NCBI GenBank assembly: GCA_963713445.1
Contig: CAVQMB010000026.1
Coordinates: forward strand, 29,350 to 93,349
Length of the DNA: 64,000 nucleotides
Reading direction: 5' to 3'
From: CAVQMB01 sp963713445
GTDB taxonomy: Bacteria; Pseudomonadota; Gammaproteobacteria; Competibacterales; Competibacteraceae
Shown here: in pieces, positions 1-7,926 of the stretch
How the letters are laid out: each line of letters opens with the position of its first letter
Position numbering within the stretch: the stretch's first letter is position 1
Program-made: the position numbers and the translations under genes
The notes under the pieces: generated by a model
The model's input: the letters and a program-made list of their open reading frames with translations, nothing else
Told to the model about the DNA's origin: nothing
Databases searched by the model: none

Positions 1-1619
1 ATTACGTGATGCTGGAGCTCGGGCAGCCGCTACATGCGTTCGATCTGGCCAAGCTGTGCGACGGCATCGCCGTGCGCCGGGCCCGACCCGGCGAACAGCT
101 CACCCTGCTCAACGGTCAGGTCATCGACCTCCAGGCTGACACACTGCTGATCACCGATGCCAGTGGGCCGATTGGACTGGCCGGGATTATGGGAGGCGCC
201 AATAGCGAATGCGATGACAGTACCCGCGACGTGTTTCTGGAAAGTGCCTTTTTCAGCCCGACCAGTATTATCGGCCGAGCCCGGCACTATGGCCTTCACA
301 CCGATGCCTCCCACCGTTTCGAGCGTGGTGTGGACCCCGGACTGCAGACACACGCTATCGAACGCGCGACGCGACTGCTGCTGGATATCGCAGGCGGACA
401 GCCCGGCCCACTGGTTGACACCGTGGATGCCGAGCGGCTGCCGCAACCCGGGTCAATCCTGCTACGCCCGCAGCGGATCGAAACCCTGCTCGGCCTGGCG
501 TTGGACAAAGCAGAGATCGAGGATAACCTGGTCCGACTCGGCATGAGCATCACCACCACCGCAGATGGCTGGCAGATTACGCCGCCGAGTTTCCGATTCG
601 ATATCACTCGGGAAGCGGATCTGATCGAGGAGTTGGGCCGGGTACACGGATACAACCGCCTGCCCAGCCACCGCCCTGCCGCCCGCCTGCAGCCGGGCCT
701 GCGCCCGGAAGGCGAGCTTTCCCCGGTGCAGTTGCGAGCCGCGCTGGTACAGCGTGATTACCAGGAAGTCATCAGTTACAGCTTCATACCCGCCGACCTG
801 CAGCGTCTGATCGATCCGGAACAGCCAGCGGTTCCCCTGAGCAATCCGATTTCAGCCGAAATGGCTGTGATGCGCACCAGCCTTTGGCCGGGCTTGCTGC
901 AAACCCTGGATCGCAACCGCAACCGACAACAAGAACGCATCCGTTTGTTTGAAATCGGCCTCAATTTCCGGGGCGGACTCGAACAACTGACTCAGGAACT
1001 CTACCTGGGCGGCCTGGCGACGGGACTTGCCCTACCCGAGCAGTGGGCAACGGATCGTCGTCGGGCTGACTTTTACGACATCAAGGGCGATCTGGAGGCA
1101 CTGCTGGTACAATCTGGTCGCAATCTCGGGATCGATTTCATCGCCGCGCGCCATCCCGCCCTGCATCCTGGTCAGAGTGCTCGCCTGGAATGCGGTGGCG
1201 CGAACGCGGGCTGGCTCGGCGCACTGCACCCCAAGCTCGCCCGACAGCTTCAGATCGATGGTATTGTCTACTTGTTCGAGCTGCGGGTGGCGGGCCTGAT
1301 GGTACCTCATCTGCCCCCTGTACGGGAGCCTTCGCGCTTCCCTCACAGCCGCCGGGATCTTGCGGTCGTGGTGTCGGAATCGGTTACCGCCGGTGCGCTA
1401 GTGGACACGATCCGGGCTCAGGGAGGCGAGCTTCTGCAACAAATCACCTTGTTCGACGTCTATCGCGGCAAGGGCATTCCCGAAGACCACAAGAGCATGG
1501 CATTCGGCCTCACATTACAGGATTTTACCGGCAACCTTACCGATGAAGCCGTCGATGCGTGCATCAGCAGAATTGTAGAGGGGTTGGAGCAGCAGCTGGG
1601 CGCCCGACTCCGCGACTGA
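1..1619 (+). CDS. pheT: Phenylalanine--tRNA ligase beta subunit, C-terminal part (5' end outside window)
   Basis: This is the beta subunit of phenylalanyl-tRNA synthetase, which with PheS charges tRNA-Phe in the cytoplasm. The reading frame is already open at the left edge, and the first visible residues (YVMLELGQPLHAFD) are a conserved stretch well inside PheT, so roughly the first 250 residues are missing. The B3/4 segment, the B5 domain (ending near EELGRVHGYNRLPS), the catalytic-like core and the C-terminal ferredoxin-fold anticodon-binding domain (from about PSRFPHSRRDLAVVV) follow in the usual order. ihfA starts 19 bases downstream, the classical pheST-ihfA arrangement of gammaproteobacteria. 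Confidence 0.97.
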   Translation, partial: YVMLELGQPLHAFDLAKLCDGIAVRRARPGEQLTLLNGQVIDLQADTLLITDASGPIGLAGIMGGANSECDDSTRDVFLESAFFSPTSIIGRARHYGLHTDASHRFERGVDPGLQTHAIERATRLLLDIAGGQPGPLVDTVDAERLPQPGSILLRPQRIETLLGLALDKAEIEDNLVRLGMSITTTADGWQITPPSFRFDITREADLIEELGRVHGYNRLPSHRPAARLQPGLRPEGELSPVQLRAALVQRDYQEVISYSFIPADLQRLIDPEQPAVPLSNPISAEMAVMRTSLWPGLLQTLDRNRNRQQERIRLFEIGLNFRGGLEQLTQELYLGGLATGLALPEQWATDRRRADFYDIKGDLEALLVQSGRNLGIDFIAARHPALHPGQSARLECGGANAGWLGALHPKLARQLQIDGIVYLFELRVAGLMVPHLPPVREPSRFPHSRRDLAVVVSESVTAGALVDTIRAQGGELLQQITLFDVYRGKGIPEDHKSMAFGLTLQDFTGNLTDEAVDACISRIVEGLEQQLGARLRD

Positions 1620-1638
1620 TCAATGGGGACTCAACAAA

Positions 1639-1947
1639 ATGGCTTTGACGAAAGCTGATATGGCGGAACGCCTGTTCGAAAGACTTGGGCTCACCAAGCG
1701 CGAAGCCAAACAGCTGGTGGAAAGTTTTTTCGAAGAAATTCGCAGCGCTCTTGAAGAAGGTGAACAGGTCAAGCTGTCAGGCTTCGGTAATTTCGATCTG
1801 CGCAGCAAGAATGAACGCCCCGGGCGCAACCCGAAAACCGGCCAGGAGATACCGATCTGCGCGCGTCGGGTAGTTACATTCCGGCCCGGACAGAAACTCA
1901 AAGCGCGAGTGGACAGCTACAACGGTCACGAATACTCGGACTCTTGA
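1639..1947 (+). CDS. ihfA: Integration host factor subunit alpha
   Basis: IHF-alpha, one half of the heterodimeric DNA-bending protein that shapes promoters, recombination sites and replication origins. The 102-residue length is typical. The N-terminal helices (MALTKADMAERLFERLGL), the VKLSGFGNF motif and the beta-arm with the intercalating proline (GRNPKTGQEI) are all present, and ICARRVVTFRPGQKLK ends the arm. It directly follows pheT and is probably co-transcribed with it. The MerR-type gene that often comes next in other gammaproteobacteria is absent. A tRNA promoter overlaps the stop codon. Confidence 0.97.
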   Translation: MALTKADMAERLFERLGLTKREAKQLVESFFEEIRSALEEGEQVKLSGFGNFDLRSKNERPGRNPKTGQEIPICARRVVTFRPGQKLKARVDSYNGHEYSDS

Positions 1948-1971
1948 GATTCCGTTTCTATAAGGTACAAT
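1944..1971 (+). promoter_or_regulatory. Probable sigma-70 promoter of tRNA-Pro, overlapping the ihfA stop codon
   Basis: A TTGAGA hexamer at 1944-1949 and TACAAT at 1966-1971 are separated by 16 bases, close to the sigma-70 consensus. Transcription would start near 1978, about 20 bases before the mature tRNA. The -35 box contains the TGA stop of ihfA. The assignment rests only on hexamer match and spacing. Confidence 0.65.
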
Positions 1972-1997
1972 ACAGCGTTTACGTCTTACCGAATTTT

Positions 1998-2074
1998 CGG
2001 GGTGTAGCGCAGCCTGGTAGCGCACCTGCATGGGGTGCAGGTGGTCGGAGGTTCAAATCCTCTCACCCCGACCA
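1998..2074 (+). tRNA. tRNA-Pro, anticodon GGG, CCA encoded
   Basis: This 77-base cloverleaf has acceptor arms CGGGGTG (1998-2004) and CACCCCG (2064-2070), a D arm with GCGCAGCCTGGTAGCGC, an anticodon stem CCTGC/GCAGG enclosing the loop ATGGGGT, and the T loop GGTTCAAATCC. The anticodon is therefore GGG (proline, codons CCC/CCU). The discriminator A and CCA are encoded at 2071-2074. It is transcribed singly and is followed by an intrinsic terminator. Confidence 0.97.
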
Positions 2075-2092
2075 ATAAAATCAAGCAGTTAG

Positions 2093-2125
2093 AAAAAGCC
2101 GGTCGATGAATTTAGCCGGCTTTTT
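2093..2125 (+). terminator. Rho-independent terminator after tRNA-Pro
   Basis: An inverted repeat AAAAAGCCGG (2093-2102) and CCGGCTTTTT (2116-2125) encloses a 13-base loop. The stem runs into a T-tract, so this is a textbook intrinsic terminator placed 19 bases after the CCA of tRNA-Pro. Confidence 0.9.
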
Positions 2126-2197
2126 AATCTTACGGTACCGGCTGGCAGTCGCTTCCGGTGTGCTATTGGCTAGCGGCTCACGCGGGCCTATTGGCAG

Positions 2198-2650
2198 TCA
2201 ATTTAGCAGTGTGATGCGCTCGCATAGCCGTTCATGGGACGGTCGGCCGGAATCAACCAAGGCGATTAACACGCGGATATGCTCGGCCTTCGTTGGAAAT
2301 GTGGCCCGGACGCGTTGATCGCGGATCAGATCCAACGAACTGCCCAGGCGCTTCGCGTCGTAATGAATTTCCCGATTAGCCACCTTTAGCTTGTTGTCGA
2401 AGTCAGTCCTCGGGCCGTCGACGCACCGCTTATGGCGTTGCTTGGCGTCCACTGGATCGTCGGGCGTGGCGAAACAACCGCCGCCGCGCTCCTCCGCCCA
2501 GGCACGGATCCGCCGGCCAAAGACCCCAGAGGCCTTCGCCAGCGTAAACAGACTCGATACAGAATCCCTGCCTAACCTATCCTGCAACGCCTTGCTGCTG
2601 CGCGCGGCGCGCGGCCAGATTATTTCGTCGACTTGCTCCGGGTCGGTCAC
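2198..2650 (-). CDS. Hypothetical protein of 150 residues, unrecognised
   Basis: I do not recognise this ORF. It encodes a basic, soluble-looking protein (MTDPEQVDEIIWPRAARSS at the N-terminus, HERLCERITLLN at the C-terminus) with no signal peptide, membrane segment or clear catalytic motif. It lies between the tRNA-Pro terminator and a decayed integron-integrase-like fragment on the same strand, so it may be part of an acquired, decaying segment. No strong ribosome-binding site is apparent. It could be a small accessory gene or a chance open frame in remnant DNA. Confidence 0.35.
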   Translation of the reverse strand: MTDPEQVDEIIWPRAARSSKALQDRLGRDSVSSLFTLAKASGVFGRRIRAWAEERGGGCFATPDDPVDAKQRHKRCVDGPRTDFDNKLKVANREIHYDAKRLGSSLDLIRDQRVRATFPTKAEHIRVLIALVDSGRPSHERLCERITLLN

Positions 2651-2718
2651 TATATCTTCGGCACTTAAATGACTCTGTGCATCATTCCGCGTGCCGCGGT
2701 TATCGACCGGCGCACGAT

Positions 2719-2901
2719 AGTTTTCGCTCCGTCGCCAGATGAATCAAGAACGCCTCACCTCCGCCGCGCCATTTCCCGCGGATGCCGTTTGCCGTGGAAC
2801 AGAATATAGCGCCGCGCCCACTGTACGTCAGCTCGCTCCGTGCGCAAACTGTAGTGCTGCACCCGAAATGCTTCCCGTATGCGAGCCAGCAGCGTCGGGG
2901 C
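2719..2901 (-). pseudogene. N-terminal fragment of an integron-integrase-like tyrosine recombinase, frameshifted
   Basis: Reading the minus strand from 2901 gives PTLLARIREAFRVQHYSLRT, then ADVQWARRYILFHGKRHPRE, which matches the N-terminal SAM-like DNA-binding domain of IntI-type tyrosine recombinases (RxHYSxRTE and FHGKRHP are signatures of that family). A one-base deletion near 2755-2765 breaks the frame; the next frame continues with EAFLIHLATERKL, the expected following segment. A TGA lies immediately upstream at 2902-2904. The catalytic C-terminal domain with the R-H-R-Y residues is missing, so this is a non-functional remnant about 650 bases past a tRNA gene. Confidence 0.7.
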
Positions 2902-3281
2902 TCAGCCGATATCCTTAGCATCGAAGCAGAGCGCAACGGAATCGCGGTCATTCGCGTTCCAGAGGAACAGCTTCTGTTGTTCATCGGTGCAGCCCGCGAG
3001 GGCTTTAAGGAGCATATGGGTAAAAATAGGGTCCAGTGAAATCTAACGCGGGCAGTGGCGGGGCCAGCCCAAGTCATCGCCTCAGCCGACGCGGCCAAAC
3101 GCTACATACCCACCATTCAAACCGAGATCGACACTGATATGCCCAGAGGGTCAGGCCCGTTCAGCCGGTGTGCCGCGAGCGGACGGAGCGGCGTTGTGGC
3201 GGACCTGTCAACCGATATGAGCTATGCCCGCTGGTGAATCGCCACGGGTTTCCTTGACACTTCCCGATCTACTTCAAAGAA

Positions 3282-3297
3282 AGCATTTTAAAATGCT
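3282..3297. promoter_or_regulatory. Perfect 16-bp palindrome upstream of the RMF-like gene
   Basis: AGCATTTTAAAATGCT is a perfect 8+8 inverted repeat without spacer in a locally AT-rich stretch, 52 bases before the start codon of the RMF-like ORF. A TTGACA hexamer lies just upstream at 3254-3259. Its size and position suggest an operator or promoter element, but no regulator family can be assigned from the sequence. Confidence 0.4.
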
Positions 3298-3349
3298 AAA
3301 ATTACCATTAGAGTGATTTTGTACCCCAACAGGAAATGGCAAATATAAA

Positions 3350-3568
3350 ATGACACGAGAGCAAACCCAGGACAGTCCACAAGCATGGCAGGAAGGCTTC
3401 GAAGCGGGACAGCACGGCAAACAATGGTTCGACTGCCCCTATCGATCCTGCACCGCCGAATCACTGAGCTGGATGGACGGGCTGATCGAAGCCAACGCTC
3501 AGAAACGGCCCGTTGAGCGCCGACAGTCAAATCGGATAGCCGCCCGGGTCGGCGCACTAGTCGATTAA
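3350..3568 (+). CDS. Small RMF/CrpP-like protein
   Basis: A 72-residue protein of the ribosome modulation factor-like family. The diagnostic pattern is AWQEGFEAGQHGK followed by a short loop with FDCPY and then SLSWMDGLIEANA: two short helices separated by a Cys-Pro-Tyr loop. RMF proper inactivates ribosomes as dimers in stationary phase, but many short homologues have unknown roles, so the activity is inferred only at family level. The start has an AGGAAATGG ribosome-binding site. It stands alone between remnant DNA and a convergent GST gene and has its own AT-rich upstream region with a perfect palindrome. Confidence 0.7.
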   Translation: MTREQTQDSPQAWQEGFEAGQHGKQWFDCPYRSCTAESLSWMDGLIEANAQKRPVERRQSNRIAARVGALVD

Positions 3569-3711
3569 GTTCCGCCAAACTAGGGGGGCGGCCACGCATG
3601 CCAGGTGGCCGCCGTCTCTGTTAGAGATACTGTAGTTAGAACCAGCGCGGTGAGAGCGTTAGTACGTCCCGCCGCGGCGACGGTTTCCTGCCTTACTGAC
3701 GATCTCCTCAA

Positions 3712-4407
3712 TCAGCCATCGTAGCCGGGCGTACTCCGGCCTAGACCGTCGTAAAGATCCAGGCAACGCTCAAACCAGCCCTTGATCGGGTCATCCTCCT
3801 CGGCCAGCAACCGTAACGGGCTGATCACCCGGGCCCACTGGAATGCACCGAATACCAGATAATCAGCATACAGCGGCGCGTCGCCCCCCAGAAACGCCTG
3901 GCGCTTGAGGGTCGAGCGCAGCGGCCGCAATAAGTCCCGAAACCCGGCCAGGCGTTGCTCCCTGCCAGCCTGTACCTGCTCCAGGGACTGCCCAAACCGG
4001 CGTTCGCGACTGTCACGGAAGTAGGACTGATCTTCAGGTTGAAGGTGCTGGTAGATATCGTGCACCAGCAACCGAATCAAGGCCGGCTGCAGGGTCAGAT
4101 TTACCCAGTGCTGTACAAACCCGGTGAGCGCACGGCCGGCATTACCGCCAAACAACGACGCCCGGTCAGGGTAGGTTTCCTCCAGATAGTTCGCGATGGA
4201 CGTGCTGTCGGCTATCAGGGTACCGTTGTCATCAATGACCGGAACGATACGCTGGCCGCCGCCAGCAATGCCGGCGATATCGATGAATCGGGTCGGCTGC
4301 GCCTCACAGTCCAGCCCTTTGTGGGCAATGGCCATGCGGCTGCGCCAGCAGTGCGGACTGAACCGACGATCGTCGCGGCCGCACAAATCGTATAGAACAA
4401 TGGTCAT
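3712..4407 (-). CDS. Glutathione S-transferase family protein
   Basis: A 231-residue cytosolic GST. The N-terminal thioredoxin-like domain carries SPHCWRSRMAIAHKGLD in place of the usual active-site loop, followed by the cis-Pro segment RIVPVIDD and the glutathione-binding ADSTSIANYLE. An all-helical C-terminal domain fills residues 90-231. The SPxxWRxxxAxxHKG pattern resembles the beta-etherase-like branch, so an etherase or dehalogenase-type reaction is as likely as general detoxification. It is last in a minus-strand group after the aldolase and 2-hydroxyacid dehydrogenase; the 111-base gap leaves co-transcription uncertain. Confidence 0.85.
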   Translation of the reverse strand: MTIVLYDLCGRDDRRFSPHCWRSRMAIAHKGLDCEAQPTRFIDIAGIAGGGQRIVPVIDDNGTLIADSTSIANYLEETYPDRASLFGGNAGRALTGFVQHWVNLTLQPALIRLLVHDIYQHLQPEDQSYFRDSRERRFGQSLEQVQAGREQRLAGFRDLLRPLRSTLKRQAFLGGDAPLYADYLVFGAFQWARVISPLRLLAEEDDPIKGWFERCLDLYDGLGRSTPGYDG

Positions 4408-4518
4408 GGTTTCATCCGGTAGTTCTGTGCCCGGCCCTGTTTACCCGTCCCGTGTCATCGCGGTCAAGGCGGTCAGTGCATCAGGCGCGATCACCATACG
4501 CATAACTTGCGCCCGTAC

Positions 4519-5177
4519 TCAGGCGCTGGCCGATTTGGGCCGGGCACCGTACGACTTGAATTTTTCAACCACCCGGGCGATTTCCTCGTCGGACAACAGG
4601 TTTGGCCCGCCCAGTTGCAGACTCAACACATACTGTTGGGCCAGGACCTCGACCTCTTTGGCCAGCCACAGCGCCTTGTAGAGATTCTCGCCAGTGGCGA
4701 TCACGCCGTGATTGCCCAGCAGGCAGGCCCGGCGGCCCTCCAGCGCAGCCAGGACGTTCTGTGACAGCTCCGGGGTACCGAACGTGGCGTACGGCGCACA
4801 GCGGATGCTGGAGCCACCAGCTGCGGCAACCATATAGTGCACCGCCGGGATATCCATACCGCGGATAGCGAGCGACGTCGCGTACAGTGAATGGGTGTGG
4901 ACGACTGCGTTGACATCACCACGGTCACGCAAAATGGCCAGATGGAAACGCCACTCGCTGGACGGCTTCTGGTCAGGGGAATGGTGGCCTTCCCTATCCA
5001 TAAACACAATGTCTTCCGGTTCCAGTTGCTCGTAAGGTACGCCCGAGGGCGTAATCAGCAGCCCCCCTGCCAGCGCGTACTGACATTACCGGAAGTGCCT
5101 TGATTGATACCAATGTCGTTCATGCGCAGGCAGATCTTAATGACTTCCTGACGCACGGCGCGTTCTGTCTGATCCAT
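4519..5177 (-). pseudogene. Class II aldolase/adducin family protein (FucA-like), single frameshift
   Basis: A zinc-dependent class II aldolase of the L-fuculose-phosphate aldolase type. The N-terminal part starts at the ATG at 5177 (MDQTERAVRQEVIKICLRMN, then GTSGNVSTRW) with GGAG upstream. After a run of six G on the coding strand (5062-5067) one base is missing, and the frame continues as LLITPSGVPYEQLEPEDIVF. The phosphate-binding GTSGN, catalytic-region SSEWRFH, zinc ligands HTH (VVHTHSLYA) and NHGVIATG are all present. With one G restored the protein would be 219 residues, the usual length. It starts 26 bases after the 2-hydroxyacid dehydrogenase and may act with it on a sugar acid. Confidence 0.8.
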
Positions 5178-5203
5178 GGTACGAGTCTCCAGGGTATTGC
5201 GGA

Positions 5204-6253
5204 TTACACGGGATTCAGCAACGGCTCACCCGCGATAAAGCGGCGGAGCTCTTCGGCCACCATGCGGGCAGCGATCCGGACGGCGGTCAGCGACGCCCCA
5301 GCGATGTGGGGTGTCACGGTGACGTTCGGTAGCGCCAGCAACGGCCAGTCCAGTGCTGGCGGCTCCTGGGAGAACGTATCCAGGAATGCGCTCCGGACCT
5401 TGCCGCTGGTCAGCCCCTGGTAAAGGGCATCGTAGTCGACCAGCGGGCCACACGCAGTATTGATAAAGATGACATCGTCCTTCATGCGGGCAAACTCCTG
5501 GGCACCGATTAAACCGGTGGCCTCCGCGTGCAACCGGGCGTGCACTGACACCACATCACTGCAGCGCAGCACGGTATCCAGATCGACCTGGCGAACACCG
5601 TCGGCAACATCCTCCGCCGCCAGCCCGACATACGGATCGCATACCAGAACCTCGCAGCCAAACGGTTTCAGCAGCCGCACCACCCGGGTGCCGATGTGGC
5701 CGTAGCCGACGATGCCGACTGTTTGCGCCGGCAATTCATCGCCGGTGGTTTCCGCCCGCTGCAGATCGACCCGCCAGTCACCCTGGAACCACGCGGTGTG
5801 GCCACGCGTGATCAGCCGGGTTTCGGCAAGAATGGCGCCGATGGTAAATTCGGCCACGGCGCTGGCGCTAATACCCGGAACGGTGACCACCGGAATGCCA
5901 TGGGCGCGGCACGCCGCCATGTCGATGTTGAGCGCCCGCCCGCGGGCGACGGCAATCAGCTTGAGCTGCGGCAGTCGCGCCAGCATGCCAGAGTTGACCG
6001 GTGCCAAGCGGTTGACCAGGACATCGGCCCCATCGATAAACGGGAGCAGTTCATCCGGATCACCCAGAAATTCCTTCAACCCAGCCAGTTCACCGCCGGC
6101 AACGTCGTGCACCATGGGCGTGTCGGGCCAGTCCAGTTCCTGGGTGCGATAACGCAGATTCACGCCCTCCAGCCGATCGAACGCGTCGAGAAAAAAGTTC
6201 GGCCGCATGAAATGATCGCCGATAATCGCCACATTGAAAGCTTGCTCAGTCAC
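5204..6253 (-). CDS. D-isomer-specific 2-hydroxyacid dehydrogenase, catalytic Arg replaced by Cys
   Basis: A 349-residue NAD-dependent dehydrogenase of the D-2-hydroxyacid/phosphoglycerate dehydrogenase family. The Rossmann nucleotide-binding motif GIVGYGHIGTRVVRLL, the SEFT-like helix (VAEFTIGAILAETR), the catalytic Glu region (DTFSQEPP) and catalytic His (TPHIAGAS) are in order. At the position where the family has NxxRG with the substrate-binding Arg, this protein reads NTACGPLVD. A single C-to-T change would convert CGT to the TGT seen. The gene heads a minus-strand group with the class II aldolase, so a role in sugar-acid breakdown is inferred. Activity is uncertain because of the Arg loss. 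Confidence 0.85.
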   Translation of the reverse strand: MTEQAFNVAIIGDHFMRPNFFLDAFDRLEGVNLRYRTQELDWPDTPMVHDVAGGELAGLKEFLGDPDELLPFIDGADVLVNRLAPVNSGMLARLPQLKLIAVARGRALNIDMAACRAHGIPVVTVPGISASAVAEFTIGAILAETRLITRGHTAWFQGDWRVDLQRAETTGDELPAQTVGIVGYGHIGTRVVRLLKPFGCEVLVCDPYVGLAAEDVADGVRQVDLDTVLRCSDVVSVHARLHAEATGLIGAQEFARMKDDVIFINTACGPLVDYDALYQGLTSGKVRSAFLDTFSQEPPALDWPLLALPNVTVTPHIAGASLTAVRIAARMVAEELRRFIAGEPLLNPV

Positions 6254-6606
6254 GTGCCGTGCGCCTCTGCACTACAAGTTTTGAGGTAGAGAGCCCGGAT
6301 TGAATCCTCGCCTGCGGCGCGGCCCGGTTTTCCGCACCGCTTCGACCAATCGGGGGGTTACGTCACAGGGATCGGCGACCGCGTGCCGGGTCAGCAATGC
6401 AATCAGGGCAACAAACCCGTGCTGAGTCTGGCTGCGGCACGGCATCTGCTTGGCTAAGGCCGCCAGCGTGCGGCCCCAACCCCGAGCGATGGGTCAGCGC
6501 CTTGCCCGCCTACAGCAAATGCCGGGCGCGGTGCACGTGGTGACCGAAGCCTTGTCGTCCGAACGCAGCGCAGGCACCGCAGTGCACGAGGGGAGCGTTA
6601 TCCAGG
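6254..6606. other. Gene-free stretch between waaA and the 2-hydroxyacid dehydrogenase
   Basis: About 350 GC-rich bases with no convincing ORF on either strand. A minus-strand frame reads through part of it (AALAKQMPCRSQTQHGF and onward) but has internal stops and no recognisable family. It probably holds the promoter of the dehydrogenase-aldolase group near 6260-6300, although no clear -35/-10 pair stands out. Confidence 0.5.
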
Positions 6607-7920
6607 TCAGCGCTTCTCGGTGCGGCGCTGAGAATCGACCGGTGCCTGGCCACCGCCAGCGGGACTCAGTTCGGACTCGATACATTCGAACAACCGCGCC
6701 AGCGCACCGCGATTCGCTACCACAGCCCGTCGACCGGTACCGCCGGCCCGACTACGCAACACCCCGTCGGCGAGCAGTTCGGCCACACATGACGTCAGCG
6801 CCGCCGTATCAGCCACCTGCCACGCACCGCCCGCCACCAGCAAGTGGTTCGCCGCCTCGGTGAAGTTGAACATGTGCGGGCCAAACACAACCGGCACACC
6901 GAGCAGCGCGGGCTCCAGCACGTTGTGGCCTCCGGTGGGCACCAGACTGCCACCGACGAACGCCACGTCGGCAGCGGCATAGAACAGCAACAGCTCACCC
7001 ATGCTGTCCGCCAGAAACACCTGGGTCGACGCACTACAGCGCCGTTGCTGGCTGCGCCGGACCAGTTCCAGCCCGCGCGCGCGGCAGATGGCCGCCACCT
7101 CGTCGAAACGCTCCGGGTGGCGCGGTGCCAACACCAGAAGCAGATCCGGGAATGCCGCCCGCAGGCTTTCGAATGCCGTCAGAATCTGCTCGTCCTCACC
7201 CTGGTGCGTACTGGCGGCGATCCATACCGAGCGGTTACCAAACAAGCTGCGCCGCAGCTCGGCACCCTGGGCACGCAGGCCCGATGGCAGACTCAAGTCA
7301 TACTTGATGTTGCCGGTGACCCGCAGGCGAGTGGGCTCCACACCCAACTGCAGGAAGCGCTGCCCGTCCAGTTCGGACTGGACAGCGATCAGCCTCGCGC
7401 AGTTCAGGGTCCGCCGGCTCAAACCCGGCAGCCAGGCGTAGCGACGCGCCGAGCGTGCCGATAGCCGCGCGTTAGCGATGACCAGTGGGATACCCGCGGC
7501 GGCACAGGCATGGAACAAATTGGGCCAGAGTTCGGTTTCCATGATCACGCCCAGTACCGGCCGGGCCCGGGCCAGGAACCGATCCACCGCGGTGGGTATA
7601 TCATATGGCAGATAACAATGATAAACGCTGTCGCCCAGTGACTCGCGCACCTGACGGGATCCGGTCGGGGTCATGCTGGTGATCAGCAAAGACCGCTTCG
7701 GGTAGCGCTCACGCAGTGCTCTGATCAGCGGCAGCGCGGCCCGGGTCTCGCCCAGCGACACTGCATGGACCCAGATGCAACCTTCCGGCACCGGTGCACA
7801 GTAGCCAAACCGCTCGCCCCAGCGCAAGCGGTAATCAGGCGCGCGGCGGCCACGCGACCACAGCCGTACCACAACGGCTGGAAGCGCCAGATAGAACAGC
7901 ACGCTGTAGAGGTATCGCAT
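6607..7920 (-). CDS. waaA: 3-deoxy-D-manno-octulosonic acid transferase (Kdo transferase)
   Basis: WaaA/KdtA adds Kdo from CMP-Kdo to lipid IVA at the cytoplasmic face of the inner membrane, the first step of lipopolysaccharide core assembly. The N-terminal anchor (MRYLYSVLFYLALPAVVVRL), the acceptor-site region WVHAVSLGETRAALPLI with its conserved Glu, and METELWPN are typical of the family. The C-terminal GT-B donor domain carries FVGGSLVPTGGHNVLEPA. Length 437 residues is slightly long because of a C-terminal extension. It follows the aldo/keto reductase by 6 bases and is probably in the same operon. Confidence 0.95.
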   Translation of the reverse strand: MRYLYSVLFYLALPAVVVRLWSRGRRAPDYRLRWGERFGYCAPVPEGCIWVHAVSLGETRAALPLIRALRERYPKRSLLITSMTPTGSRQVRESLGDSVYHCYLPYDIPTAVDRFLARARPVLGVIMETELWPNLFHACAAAGIPLVIANARLSARSARRYAWLPGLSRRTLNCARLIAVQSELDGQRFLQLGVEPTRLRVTGNIKYDLSLPSGLRAQGAELRRSLFGNRSVWIAASTHQGEDEQILTAFESLRAAFPDLLLVLAPRHPERFDEVAAICRARGLELVRRSQQRRCSASTQVFLADSMGELLLFYAAADVAFVGGSLVPTGGHNVLEPALLGVPVVFGPHMFNFTEAANHLLVAGGAWQVADTAALTSCVAELLADGVLRSRAGGTGRRAVVANRGALARLFECIESELSPAGGGQAPVDSQRRTEKR

Positions 7921-7926
7921 CGCTCC

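Noticed and set aside
3036..3060. ATCTAAC string resembling an attC core site near the integrase-like fragment
   Set aside because: The matching inverse core and the imperfect inverted repeat that define attC sites are not present within 150 bases.
2126..3340. Prophage or genomic island at tRNA-Pro
   Set aside because: The stretch is about 1.2 kb with only fragments; no intact integrase, no duplicated tRNA 3' end and no phage genes were found.
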